Shown: positions 9,847 through 19,722 of the stretch, in pieces
How the letters are laid out: every line of letters begins with the position of its first letter
Position numbering within the stretch: the stretch's first letter is position 1
Source of the DNA: Opitutales bacterium
GTDB taxonomy: Bacteria; Verrucomicrobiota; Verrucomicrobiia; Opitutales; UBA2987
DNA: 38,134 nucleotides
Assembly: GCA_021772535.1 (NCBI GenBank)
Contig: JAJFLV010000161.1
Coordinates: 1 to 38,134 of the forward strand
Direction of reading: 5' to 3'
Notes under the pieces: model-generated
Told to the model about the DNA's origin: nothing
The model's input: the letters and a program-made list of their open reading frames with translations, nothing else
Databases searched by the model: none
Translations under genes and position numbers: made by a program

Positions 9847-10833
9847 ATGCCCGAAAAGACTCTTCATTTTCCCAACCCCCGACTTCTACACGACCTTTAC
9901 TGTGGCCGGGAGGACAATCTGGCAGAAGTGGAAAAAGCCTTATCCGTGAAACTGGTGACAAGAGAAGATTGGCTGCAGGTTCAGGGGGCCGAAAAAGCCA
10001 TCGAGAAAGTGGAAACACTCTTTAACAACCTGCGGGAAGGCCGCTCGCATGGGATGTTTGTGAACAACGCGGATTTCCGAAACCTGCTGCGGGCGGTGGC
10101 CAACGGGCACAGCCAACAACTGCAGGCCCTCTACGAAAAACCGCATCTCATACAGGTTAAAAACCGCAGCATCGTACCTCGGTCGATCAACCAGAAAAAA
10201 TACCTGGAGGCAATTGGAAAAAAAGACATCGTTTTCGGCATTGGACCGGCCGGTACAGGCAAAACCTACCTCGCCATGGCTGCGGCGATCGACGCCCTTC
10301 TCAAAGAGGAAGTGGAAAAACTGATTCTAACACGACCGGCAGTAGAGGCGGGAGAAGCTCTCGGATTTCTGCCGGGCGACCTGAGGGAAAAAATAGAGCC
10401 CTACCTGCGCCCTCTCTATGATGCCATGTATGATATCCTGGGCCGTGAGAGATCAGTTAAACTGATTGAACGGGAGATCATCGAAATTGCCCCTTTGGCC
10501 TATATGCGAGGACGCACCCTTTCGAAGGCTTTTATTATTCTGGACGAAGCTCAAAACACGACTCCCGAACAGATGATGATGTTTTTAACCCGTATGGGCG
10601 ACAGCAGCCGGATGGTCATCACCGGCGACATCACTCAAGTGGACCTGCCTGCACGTATACACTCAGGACTCAAGCAGGTCATAAAGGTCCTGCGCGGCGT
10701 AAAGGATATCTCTTTCATCTATCTCGAGGGGCAGGATGTGGTAAGGCACCCGATTGTGCAAAACATCATCGAAGCCTATCAACGTTTCGCGGATGAAAAA
10801 GAAAATCAGACTATTACGGAGGGGCACAATTAA
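9847..10833 (+). CDS. phoH: PhoH family ATPase
   Basis: IVFGIGPAGTGKTYLAMAAAIDALLKEEVEKLILTRPAVEAGEALGFLPGDL...AFIILDEAQNTTPEQMMMFLTRMG...VITGDITQVDLP. Confidence 0.95.
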   Translation: MPEKTLHFPNPRLLHDLYCGREDNLAEVEKALSVKLVTREDWLQVQGAEKAIEKVETLFNNLREGRSHGMFVNNADFRNLLRAVANGHSQQLQALYEKPHLIQVKNRSIVPRSINQKKYLEAIGKKDIVFGIGPAGTGKTYLAMAAAIDALLKEEVEKLILTRPAVEAGEALGFLPGDLREKIEPYLRPLYDAMYDILGRERSVKLIEREIIEIAPLAYMRGRTLSKAFIILDEAQNTTPEQMMMFLTRMGDSSRMVITGDITQVDLPARIHSGLKQVIKVLRGVKDISFIYLEGQDVVRHPIVQNIIEAYQRFADEKENQTITEGHN

Positions 10834-10896
10834 TCGTCCGCATCGTTAAGTAATTACAAGAAAAGAATTGTAAATATTTTAAACCCCAATCCCCCT

Positions 10897-13401
10897 ATGG
10901 GAACCCTCAAAAAATCAAAGAAAGAGCGGTCCACAGCCACCCGCCGGAAAAGAAAGGATGAGCAAAAATCGCTCTCCCGGCAAATGCTGGATCCTGGACG
11001 GGTGTTCTGGCTCTTTTCCTTTATTGTTTTAACAGGCCTGGTTACTTTCATCTGCTTCGTTGGCTTGTCGCCGGCCGGGCCTCGAATCCTGCCTAATCAG
11101 GTGTCCAAAATTCGCGTAGTGGCAGAGGCGCCGTTTTCCTATCAAAGCAAAATTTTAACCGACCAACTAATTGAAGACCGGAAAAGGCGGTTACCACCCG
11201 TTTATCGTCTCACCCTGGATACCTATAACAGGTTCGAAGCATACATGGGGAAGCTGGAAGAAGGTTTCACAAAACTGGAAGGAGATACCAAAGAGCTGGG
11301 TCAAGCTGAAAAAATGACCGCTATTCGACAGTTTGCCAATGAGTTCGAACTGGGTTCCGGTTACAATCCCAACAGCGAGAATATTACCATCATTCTCAAT
11401 GAAATCGACCCTTCCCAACGCCACCTGGTGATTGGAGAAGGTCTCATGATTTTGCGGGAAATTTATCGGCAAGGCGTCTATGACCCCAGTAATCAGGACA
11501 TCCGGATCGATACCGACAGTTTGATAAGGTTGAATATTCTTACCGAAACCGGCGACCTAGCCCAAGTGGAGGTCCAGTCCGAGGAAGATGCACTGCGGTT
11601 TTTACGCATTAATCTTTCGGCTCTGGATATTCCAAGGGAGGCTTCATCGGCTCTATTTCATCTTATACGCAACGGATTGGTTCCAAATTTGGAATTCGAT
11701 CCAGTCAAAACTGAAGAGAAGCGCAGCCTGGTGCAAAACGAGATCGACCCGATCATTATCCAGGTGGCCGAAGGACAAACCATAATTGAGCCGGACACTA
11801 AAGTTCGGGCCTTGGAACAGGAGCAACTGGCCGCCTATCGCCAGAGTTTGAAGGAAAACAAAGACCGCGCTCTGGGAATCGATCCCCTTCTCTGGGAACG
11901 ATTGTTAATGACCGTCGGCACACTCCTTTCGGCCGCCATTTATATAAAGGTAGGAAACCGCCAATTACGCCGCCATAAACAAAAGGTAATCCTCTCTGTA
12001 ACGGTATTACTCCTCAATCTTCTCTTTCTTCGTCTCGTCTTAGAGCTGGATTTCCTGGCTGAAACCAAACCGGCTTTACCGGCCCTCCTTCCATTCCTGG
12101 CTCCCACGGCGCTGGGCCCCATTCTGGTCGCAGTCCTAATCGGGACAGGACCAGGGATTTTCCTGGCAGTACTCATAAGCATGTTTCATGCCCTCATGCA
12201 GGGTAATTCCATGACCCTCCTGCTGGTCAGTTTTTTATCCTCCCTGTTCGGGATCTATCACTGTCACAATGTGCATGTACGATCCCGCGTGGTACAGGCA
12301 GGGACTCTAACCGGAATGAGCCTGGCAGTGTGTGCCCTTTTTATAGGACTGTACGCTGCTCTCGATGTGGCCGTCATACTGCAGCAAATGGCCGCGGCCC
12401 TGGTCGTGGGTGGAGTCACAGGCGTCGCAGTGCTTGGCCTGCTGCCATTTTTTGAAAATCTTTTCAAATTCACAACCAATATTTCCTTGCTCGAATTGAC
12501 CGATTTCAATCATCCGTTACTTCGTCGCATGCAAGTGGCCGCCCCCGGCAGCTACCACCATAGCCTCATGGTGGCCAACCTTTCCGAAAATGCCGCCGCC
12601 GAAATCGGGGCCAATCCCCTGGTCTGCCGGGTGTGTTCATTATTCCATGACATCGGGAAAATCCAGAAACCGGATTACTATACAGAAAATCAGCGCGAAG
12701 GGTTTAACCCTCACCACTTGCGCAATCCCTCCATGAGCGCCCTGGTAATCAAAAGTCATGTCAAAGAGGGTGTCCAGTTAGCCCGGCAGTATAAGCTGCC
12801 GCAGACGATTATCGATGTCATTAAGGAACACCATGGAACGACCCTGATCCAGTATTTTTACTACAAGGCTCTGAAACAAAAAGAGGACACCAACACACCA
12901 AGTATATTTCCGGATGCGCCGAAAGTGCTCATCGATGATGTCAACGAAAGCACCTACCGTTACGAAGGGCCGAAACCGCAATTCAAAGAAAGCGCGATCA
13001 TCTTTTTCGCCGATTCCATTGAGGCCGCCAGCCGATGTCTGCCTAAAGTGACTCCACAGGCCATCGACGAACTGCTCGACCGTATATTCCAGGCGCGCCT
13101 CAACGACCACCAGCTTTCCGAATGTGCCCTGACCTTTGAGGAGGTGGGAAAGATAAAAAAGAGCTTTTCCTTCACTCTGTTAAATATGCTGCACTCGCGA
13201 GTGGAATACCCCAGCCAGGAAGAACAACAGCAGGCGGTCAGCAAAGCCGAAGCAAAACCAGCCAGAGAACGAAAGAAAGCCGGAGCACAAAGGAAAAATG
13301 GAAAGGGCGAAAGGTCCTTATCGAAAACAATACCCAATGCTACTGATACAGATGCCGCCAAAGAAAAAGCCGCGCCTCATTCTGGCAGCCAATCGGTCTG
13401 A
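10897..13401 (+). CDS. 7TM-HD (HDIG domain) family membrane phosphohydrolase, PgpH/YqfF-like
   Basis: Extracellular domain, multiple TM helices, then HD domain APGSYHHSLMVANLSENAAAEIGANPLVCRVCSLFHDIGKIQKPDYYTENQ; followed by ybeY. Confidence 0.93.
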   Translation: MGTLKKSKKERSTATRRKRKDEQKSLSRQMLDPGRVFWLFSFIVLTGLVTFICFVGLSPAGPRILPNQVSKIRVVAEAPFSYQSKILTDQLIEDRKRRLPPVYRLTLDTYNRFEAYMGKLEEGFTKLEGDTKELGQAEKMTAIRQFANEFELGSGYNPNSENITIILNEIDPSQRHLVIGEGLMILREIYRQGVYDPSNQDIRIDTDSLIRLNILTETGDLAQVEVQSEEDALRFLRINLSALDIPREASSALFHLIRNGLVPNLEFDPVKTEEKRSLVQNEIDPIIIQVAEGQTIIEPDTKVRALEQEQLAAYRQSLKENKDRALGIDPLLWERLLMTVGTLLSAAIYIKVGNRQLRRHKQKVILSVTVLLLNLLFLRLVLELDFLAETKPALPALLPFLAPTALGPILVAVLIGTGPGIFLAVLISMFHALMQGNSMTLLLVSFLSSLFGIYHCHNVHVRSRVVQAGTLTGMSLAVCALFIGLYAALDVAVILQQMAAALVVGGVTGVAVLGLLPFFENLFKFTTNISLLELTDFNHPLLRRMQVAAPGSYHHSLMVANLSENAAAEIGANPLVCRVCSLFHDIGKIQKPDYYTENQREGFNPHHLRNPSMSALVIKSHVKEGVQLARQYKLPQTIIDVIKEHHGTTLIQYFYYKALKQKEDTNTPSIFPDAPKVLIDDVNESTYRYEGPKPQFKESAIIFFADSIEAASRCLPKVTPQAIDELLDRIFQARLNDHQLSECALTFEEVGKIKKSFSFTLLNMLHSRVEYPSQEEQQQAVSKAEAKPARERKKAGAQRKNGKGERSLSKTIPNATDTDAAKEKAAPHSGSQSV

Positions 13402-13825
13402 CCAGCTGAAATACCGGCTGGGGGAGGTTCAGGCACTCTTTCATTTTCTCGACAAAATCCGCCCCGAGGCCATTCCCAAGGGTGAATTATCCGTCGTTTT
13501 CATGGATGAAGCGGAACACTCAAGTCTGCACTATAATTTCATGGAAGACAAAACGCCCACCGATGTAATAACTTTCCCCGGAGATCCTGCGATGAATTTT
13601 GCCGGTGAAATATGCGTCTCGGTTGACTACGCCCATAATTCAGCTCAAGAAAGGGACCTGTCCCTAGCGCGGGAGCTTACCCTCTATCTCGTACATGGCT
13701 GGCTGCACCTGGCGGGTTTTGACGACAAAGGGGAAATCGAACGAAAAAAAATACGTGAAGAAGAAACGCGCCTTCTCACGGCTATCGAAAAAGCGGAGCG
13801 GCAGCCTCATTTTTCTGTGGCCTAA
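13352..13825 (+). CDS. ybeY: Endoribonuclease YbeY-like rRNA maturation factor
   Basis: HYNFMEDKTPTDVITFP...AGEICVSVDYAHNSAQERDLSLARELTLYLVHGWLHLAGFDD. Start 13352 (MPPKKKPRL) is inferred; the ORF is open from 13298. Overlaps the upstream gene end. Confidence 0.88.
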   Translation: MPPKKKPRLILAANRSDQLKYRLGEVQALFHFLDKIRPEAIPKGELSVVFMDEAEHSSLHYNFMEDKTPTDVITFPGDPAMNFAGEICVSVDYAHNSAQERDLSLARELTLYLVHGWLHLAGFDDKGEIERKKIREEETRLLTAIEKAERQPHFSVA

Positions 13826-14481
13826 TTTAATTTAAAAGACAGCGGTTGCAGGCGGCGGACTTTTACCGGTTTGCCGTTTTTTGTGCCCGGCTCGAATTTC
13901 CATTGCAGGACTGCTTCGATGGAAGGTTTCTCGAACTCACTGTGGCTGGATTCCTTGATCGTTGCCTTGATGACATTCCCACGCTCGTCGACAATGATAA
14001 TCAGCCTGACCCAGCCTTCGATCCCTTCGCGTTTGAATTGAAAAGGGTAAATTGGGGGGATGGCCACGATCCTCCTAGGATGATTGTTGAGATCCTTCAG
14101 GTCGAATGTCATGTTTTCAATTGTGCCGGGGTAATCATTGATATCGAAGGATTGGCCTGGTAAAAGCGCCTCGCCAACCCCAGGATGAAGTAATCCCTCA
14201 ATTTGAACTAAAGTTAGAGGCGTATTTTCCTCTTCCAATTCAGGTTTTTTCGGCTCCGGTAAAGGGTCGTCTTCCGGTGGTGGATCGGGTAGGACGGAAG
14301 GCGGCGGCGGGATGTTTGGCGCATCAGCAATAATAACGGGTTTTGGTTTACTGAAACCGCTTAACAACTGCGTTAGCGGCAGAGCCAAAAATACTAGGGC
14401 TGACAGCGTCAAAGCCCCACCAAAGGAAGTCGAGGTGTTCTTTTTTGAATCACGCGGATGGTAAACAAGTTTATCGCTCAT
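13822..14481 (-). CDS. tonB: TonB family energy transducer
   Basis: N-terminal TM, proline-rich spacer (PPPPSVLPDPPPEDDPLPEPKKP), C-terminal TonB domain (PIYPFQFKREGIEGWVRLIIIVDERGNVIKATIKESSHSEFEKPSIEAVLQWKFEPGTKNGKPV). Confidence 0.93.
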   Translation of the reverse strand: MSDKLVYHPRDSKKNTSTSFGGALTLSALVFLALPLTQLLSGFSKPKPVIIADAPNIPPPPSVLPDPPPEDDPLPEPKKPELEEENTPLTLVQIEGLLHPGVGEALLPGQSFDINDYPGTIENMTFDLKDLNNHPRRIVAIPPIYPFQFKREGIEGWVRLIIIVDERGNVIKATIKESSHSEFEKPSIEAVLQWKFEPGTKNGKPVKVRRLQPLSFKLN

Positions 14482-14610
14482 GGGAATTTCTCCAATATTC
14501 AGGAAGTTAAAATCGCATCAGTTTAACAGGACGCTCACCCTATTAAACGTGTCGGGGCGGAATTTATTAGAGCTTTTAAAAAAACCCCCGATTTTCAGGC
14601 ATCTAATGAC

Positions 14611-14888
14611 TAGAACCTATCTCAAATTCGATGATGTTGATGCAGAGAGCAATTATGCGTTTTGAGCAAGGCGCGACGGGGCTTGCCGGGCTAGCAGCCC
14701 AGCTGCCCCGCCGGAACGCTGCTCAAACACATAACTGCCTCTGTCCAAAGGATTTGTGCGGCACGGCAGCACCTGCTGCGTTGGTTTGTGCCCGAAGGGC
14801 GTCCAGCCCATCTGGGCGCAAAGCCGCCTGGCATCTGCCGTCGTGGCGCTACAAACATCATTCATCGGCAAATTTGAGATAGGTTCTA
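14611..14888. mobile_element. 278-bp MITE-like non-coding element with exact 18-bp terminal inverted repeats
   Basis: TAGAACCTATCTCAAATT at 14611-14628 and its exact reverse complement AATTTGAGATAGGTTCTA at 14871-14888; interior made of two large imperfect hairpins; end repeated at 32493-32572. Confidence 0.75.
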
Positions 14889-14898
14889 TATACCCAAA

Positions 14899-15049
14899 TG
14901 TTTCAAAAAATCGAGAAGTGATGAAAAACAAGGCGCAATTTGGAAACCGACGCGGGAATGTAGTACCCTGCATAACCAAGCGGTTTCCGGGCTGCAACGC
15001 TGCTATTTGCGCATGTCGGTACCGTCACTTTCAATGCGGTTTTCGAAAC
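14899..15049. repeat. Long imperfect palindrome (structured intergenic element)
   Basis: Nested arms: GGAAACCG 14942-14949 / CGGTTTCC 14981-14988; GCGCAA 14933-14938 / TTGCGC 15007-15012; outer TGTTTC...AAGTGA mirrored by TCACTT...GAAACA. Confidence 0.5.
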
Positions 15050-15315
15050 ACCAGAAAAATTCCATAACATATTGAATAAAATCAACAAAGACTCCGCACT
15101 TGGGAAGGCGATTGAAACTATGGGGTATATCCAACCTGTCCGCAGGTTCAAAGGATATTAAAATCGAAACAGGGAAAACGATAGGGAATCAGGTCAATCT
15201 TTTTGATATCTGCTGTTTAAGGTTTTAACCTGTATCATTCACAAAAATATCACTGTGTTCAGATTAATTTTAAGAGCGGGAAGGTTATTTCGGAGGCAAG
15301 GTTGGGGAAATAGGA

Positions 15316-15341
15316 AAGTTACCGTTATCATTACGTAACTT
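15316..15341. promoter_or_regulatory. Inverted repeat AAGTTAC-N12-GTAACTT upstream of the PhyH-like gene
   Basis: Perfect 7-bp arms (15316-15322 and 15335-15341), ending about 25 nt before the ATG at 15366. Confidence 0.3.
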
Positions 15342-15365
15342 ATTATTTATCAGGTATTTGGTAAA

Positions 15366-16319
15366 ATGTCCTCCGATTTGAATTTACTTTTTGAAGATTC
15401 GCATGATAAGACCACCGGCATGAGCACAACCTCTTATCCACGTTTTGAGGACTGTCCTGAGTTCCTTGCAGAGGAGCAACTGGTCCAATATGAGGATCAA
15501 GGGTACCTGGCCTTTGAGAATGCTCTTACTCCCGAAGAGGTGAAGGCCGCTAATGCCGATATTTCACAGATCATTCGAAAATACGCCTTTAACGATAAAC
15601 TGGCAGAATGGAACCTGGGCGATGATCTCGGCACCAATTATTCCGGGGCATGTTTCAAGAAAAAAGGAGAGGATTGCGGATTCTGGCTGGAGGCCGGCTA
15701 CGAGCCAAAACCAGAGGATTTGGACGAACTCGAACTCAATGTCCGTAAACTCATGTGGTTCCAGAACGAAACCCCGACCTTTATTCATCTCACTCAAAGG
15801 CACCTTAAACTACAAGGAGTAATACGGTTCATTCTAGGAACAGAGCCGGTCCACTACCAAACCATGGGTTTGATTAAACCTCCATTTGTCGGATCTAAGA
15901 AGCCCTGGCATCAGGACAACGCCTATTTTTCGATTGAAGACCTGAATAAGGTGTGCGGCGTTTGGGTCGCTTTGGACGACGCCACCGCCGAGAACGGTTG
16001 CATGCATGTTATCCCCGGAGGGCATAAGCTCGGTCCCCTAAGGCATCACCATACCTACGATTGCGAAATTATGCCAGACCGCATAGATCCCGCACAGGCC
16101 GTGCCAATCGAGTTAAAAGCTGGAGGCGCTCTCTTCTTTTCCAGCATGCTGCCCCATGAGACACCGCCAAACCGCTCTTCACAACGGCGTCGGGCGGTAC
16201 AATTTCATTACCGAAGCGCGGACAACAAGCTGATTCCGAAGGAAAAATATTATTCCATCTTCAAGGAATCTGATGGAACTCCCGCGACCTGCGCTTACGC
16301 CCTGCAAAAAAATTTCTGA
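15366..16319 (+). CDS. Phytanoyl-CoA dioxygenase (PhyH) family protein
   Basis: KKPWHQDNAYFSIED (HxD), GVWVALDDATAENGCMHVIPGGHKLG, HETPPNRSSQRRRAVQFHY. A start at 15420 (MSTTSYPRF) is an alternative. Confidence 0.92.
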   Translation: MSSDLNLLFEDSHDKTTGMSTTSYPRFEDCPEFLAEEQLVQYEDQGYLAFENALTPEEVKAANADISQIIRKYAFNDKLAEWNLGDDLGTNYSGACFKKKGEDCGFWLEAGYEPKPEDLDELELNVRKLMWFQNETPTFIHLTQRHLKLQGVIRFILGTEPVHYQTMGLIKPPFVGSKKPWHQDNAYFSIEDLNKVCGVWVALDDATAENGCMHVIPGGHKLGPLRHHHTYDCEIMPDRIDPAQAVPIELKAGGALFFSSMLPHETPPNRSSQRRRAVQFHYRSADNKLIPKEKYYSIFKESDGTPATCAYALQKNF

Positions 16320-16512
16320 TCTATAGGCCATAGGCCCACCATTCCATTAATGATGGGAGAGGCGAAATCGATTCTGAAATTTTCCTGCAATCCTGAGAAA
16401 TCCACCGATATACAAAGAAAAAGCAGTGTCATAATTGACCACTTTAATGGTCGGGGTTATGCTTGAGGATTCAGGATTTTTGAAAAATAAATTTGCATCT
16501 GACGATAAGTCC

Positions 16513-17412
16513 ATGAGGTTGGGAGAATTCATTGCAGAACAATCGCCCATCTTGCTCGATGGCGCAATGGGCACAGAACTGGCGGCCGCCGGTTTCGAGA
16601 TGGGGGGACACAACTGCCTTACTCATCCCGATCAGGTCTTTGCCATTCACAAAAAATATTCAGAGGCCGGCTGCGACCTTCTCATCACTAACACCCTAAC
16701 CATGAATAGGATCTACATTAAAACGCATGGGTTGGATGTGGATGTGAAAGCGGTGAATCTGGCCGGCGCCGAACTGGCCGTGTCTGCGGCCCAGCCCGGG
16801 CAATTTGTTTTGGGAGACATCAGCTCGACCGGCCATATGCTCGAGCCCTATGGCGAATTTACGGAAAAACAGTTCTTCGACACCTTCAGGGAACAAGCCG
16901 AATACCTGAAGGTCGGCGGGGTGGATGGTTTTATCATTGAAACCATTTTTGATTTGCGCGAGGCCCTCTGTGCCGTCCGCGCTTGCCAGGACACTGGAAC
17001 CTTGCCCGTGATAGCTTCCCTCACATTCCAAACTGCCGAAAATGGTGGCCGCACCATGATGGGCAATTCCGCTCGTGAAATCGCGCTTACCCTGGCCGAT
17101 GCCGGCGTTTCAGCGGTTGGAGTCAATTGTGGGGAGATCAATCCGCATGAGACAACTCGCATTGTGGAATCGATGAGTGGAGCAGTCGATTTGCCCATTC
17201 TGGTGCAGCCAAATGCGGGACTCCCGAAACTGGTGGCCGGCCACACCACATTTTCCATGGCCCCCGGCGAATTTTTGCAAGTCATTGCTGCCTGTTTACA
17301 GGCTGGGGCAAATCTGGTGGGGGGATGCTGCGGAACTACACCGGAACACATCCAATATATCGCGGAGTTTTTAGGACATATGAAGGCCCATCCAACCAAG
17401 GCGCTCGTCTGA
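16513..17412 (+). CDS. Homocysteine S-methyltransferase family protein
   Basis: LLDGAMGTELAAAGF, GVNCGEINPHETTRIVE, LVGGCCGTTPEHIQYIAEFL (Zn-binding Cys motifs). Start 16513 (MRLGEFIAEQ) inferred; ORF open from 16435. Confidence 0.92.
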   Translation: MRLGEFIAEQSPILLDGAMGTELAAAGFEMGGHNCLTHPDQVFAIHKKYSEAGCDLLITNTLTMNRIYIKTHGLDVDVKAVNLAGAELAVSAAQPGQFVLGDISSTGHMLEPYGEFTEKQFFDTFREQAEYLKVGGVDGFIIETIFDLREALCAVRACQDTGTLPVIASLTFQTAENGGRTMMGNSAREIALTLADAGVSAVGVNCGEINPHETTRIVESMSGAVDLPILVQPNAGLPKLVAGHTTFSMAPGEFLQVIAACLQAGANLVGGCCGTTPEHIQYIAEFLGHMKAHPTKALV

Positions 17413-17468
17413 CGAAAACCTTGATTTTGCCCTTTCTGGGGGTATGACGATAGAGCGGTTGAAGCTTA

Positions 17469-17912
17469 TTATTGTTCTTGAATAAGGGCGAGGGCAAAAT
17501 CGATGGTTAGGGCCAATTTTCCGTCGTTTCTTCTAACGGTACCGCGCAGGAAATGAAATTTTCCGAGGGTTTCCTTGAAGCTGGCTTCGATTGTGAGGAT
17601 TTCACCGGGTTTAACCATGTTTTTAAACTTGGCTTCCTTGATTCGGGATAGAATGGGGGTTGCCCCTTGCTGCAGATCTCCATTGCGGCCCAGTTTTTCC
17701 ACCAAGTAGATGGCGCCGGTTTGAAAAACGGCCTCACAAAGAAGAACCCCGGGCATGATGGGATTGCCGGGATAATGGCCTTCAAAATGAGGCTCCTCCG
17801 CACGCACCCGACGTTTGGCAACGGCCTTTTCTTCCGTTATTTCTATGATCTCATCGACGAATAAAAATGGAGGGCGGTGGGGAATGATCTGGCAAACTTC
17901 GTTCATAAACAA
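17469..17912 (-). CDS. fabZ: 3-hydroxyacyl-ACP dehydratase FabZ-like
   Basis: IIPHRPPFLFVDEIIEI and HFEGHYPGNPIMPGVLLCEAVFQTGAI active-site region. Confidence 0.9.
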   Translation of the reverse strand: MFMNEVCQIIPHRPPFLFVDEIIEITEEKAVAKRRVRAEEPHFEGHYPGNPIMPGVLLCEAVFQTGAIYLVEKLGRNGDLQQGATPILSRIKEAKFKNMVKPGEILTIEASFKETLGKFHFLRGTVRRNDGKLALTIDFALALIQEQ

Positions 17913-18019
17913 ATTGAATCTGGAAGATTAACGGCTACCGTTAAGGCCGAACTGCCTATCGGTGATAAAAAAAGAAAGCAGCACAATTCGCTTGCTCTTA
18001 CTCTGACTCCGGCTCGGAT

Positions 18020-19507
18020 TCAGGCAATGGCCGGTTTGGGCTTTTCCTTCTGCGCTGTTTTTTTCTTAAATCCTTTTTGCACACCGAAGAGCATTGCGTC
18101 GATCTTGTTGGCAGTGATGACGCCATAATTGATGGCCCCCAGCCAACCGGACATAATGATGCCGACGGAACCGGCATGAAACAAGCCGAGAACCTGCTTG
18201 GAAAGGTCCATGGAAACTTTCAGCCCCTCAAATTTTGTCCCGAAGGAAGCTCCGCCCATATGCCGGGTATAGTATTGTATAGTGCGGGGAGTGGCCGCCT
18301 CAATATGATCAACTTTATCCCTGATGCCGGGAATGAGATTTTCCAGGGAAGAGAGAGTCTCTTCACACAACCTTTGCTTTTCACTGATATATTCTTCTTC
18401 CGAGAGATTTGACCAATCGTCCCACTTTCCGTTGAGGGAGGCGACAATTGCGATTCGAGGATCTTTCAGGTGTGGCCTCGTTTCCGGGTAATAAACGGAA
18501 AAAGTGCGACTGGAGGTATGAATGTCGGTCAATTCCCCTGAAGAAAATTTCTTGCTGTCGGAAGTAAATACAAGGTCCCCGATATTGGGAATTTCAGCTC
18601 CTTTCTTGAGGCCCATATAAACCTGGCAGGAACTGGTGTTGACCCGAACTTTCTCTGTTTCATCAACAAAGGAGGGATCGAAATTTTTTCTGCCGACCAA
18701 TTTCAGAACGGTACTCTTGATATTGGCATTGGAGAGGACGGCCTTGCTTCGGATAAGCCGACCATTGACTTGTACGCCCGTTATGCAGCGGCGCCCATCT
18801 TTTTCCTCCACAAGCACTTTTTCCACCAGCGCTCGTTTCCGCATATCGACGCCGTTTTTCTGTAATTCGGCCACCATTTTTTTGATCAGCACATCCGTTC
18901 CGCCCCGGAAAGTGAAGACTCCTTTGTTCATGAAGTTGCCGAATACAATGCCGAAAGTGATGGCCGGATCGTCGAGGGAAGAACCATTGGCATAGGCAAT
19001 CGGCTCCATCAGAAGGCGATGCACATCTCCCCGTCCGGGAAAAAATTCCTCGAACAATTCCCGCGTGGTCAGCGTGAAGTCGTCGTAGAAATTCATCGTT
19101 TTCAGACGGGCGAAAAAATCCTCCGCGCTATTTTTGGCAATTTTAAATTTTTCGATCAACAATCTGGTAAAATGCACCTTGTCGAAAGAGGTCCAGATGT
19201 TGAATTGCGGGTTGATAAAGCGTACGTGTTTGAGCTGCACGATGGAGTCGGCAATCTCCTTGGTCCAGTATTTGCGGCAGGACTTAATCATCCCGATGGG
19301 GAAGCCATGCAGGGAAATATCAAAGATATGCCCCCCCTTGCGCTTGAACCATGTGGCTAGTCCGCCGTATTGGTAATGGTGCTCCAGCAATAGAACGGTA
19401 TGCCCGTTTTTAGCCAGGTAGTTCGCGCCGGTCAACCCGGCCAGCCCGCTGCCGATGACGATGACGTCATAATAATCGGAAACTCCTTCCAGCCAATCCT
19501 TTGCCAT
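18020..19507 (-). CDS. FAD-dependent oxidoreductase, CrtI / carotenoid isomerase-like
   Basis: [46 protein letters not shown] (FAD-binding GxGxxG) and C-terminal [28 protein letters not shown]. Confidence 0.88.
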   Translation of the reverse strand: MAKDWLEGVSDYYDVIVIGSGLAGLTGANYLAKNGHTVLLLEHHYQYGGLATWFKRKGGHIFDISLHGFPIGMIKSCRKYWTKEIADSIVQLKHVRFINPQFNIWTSFDKVHFTRLLIEKFKIAKNSAEDFFARLKTMNFYDDFTLTTRELFEEFFPGRGDVHRLLMEPIAYANGSSLDDPAITFGIVFGNFMNKGVFTFRGGTDVLIKKMVAELQKNGVDMRKRALVEKVLVEEKDGRRCITGVQVNGRLIRSKAVLSNANIKSTVLKLVGRKNFDPSFVDETEKVRVNTSSCQVYMGLKKGAEIPNIGDLVFTSDSKKFSSGELTDIHTSSRTFSVYYPETRPHLKDPRIAIVASLNGKWDDWSNLSEEEYISEKQRLCEETLSSLENLIPGIRDKVDHIEAATPRTIQYYTRHMGGASFGTKFEGLKVSMDLSKQVLGLFHAGSVGIIMSGWLGAINYGVITANKIDAMLFGVQKGFKKKTAQKEKPKPAIA

Positions 19508-19722
19508 ATTCTGTTCCGGCCTATTTTGTATATCTGGTCTCAGTTAGTAGTTATTATCGATCACATTAGCATCATTACTTGAATTTATTCAACTCAAAAC
19601 TACTGAACCCTTACCGAATCCTGAAGACGCGATCGAATTTCGATTGATAGGGCTTCTCTCCCCGTAATAGTTTGCGCAATGGAACCACATTCCTACAAAT
19701 CATCTATTTGCTGACATTATCC

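Noticed and set aside
10854-10873. TTACAA-N8-TTGTAA repeat between phoH and the 7TM-HD gene
   Set aside because: Short A/T-rich stem in a co-directional operon-like gap; too weak to call a terminator or operator.
14631-14997. Short ORFs in the MITE-like element (14631..14882 + and 14653..14997 -)
   Set aside because: They run through inverted repeats and hairpin arms; no domain signature. Treated as non-coding.
16335-16357. CCCACCATT...AATGATGGG hairpin after the PhyH-like gene
   Set aside because: 8/9 stem but no T-tract; possible weak terminator only, so not listed as a feature.
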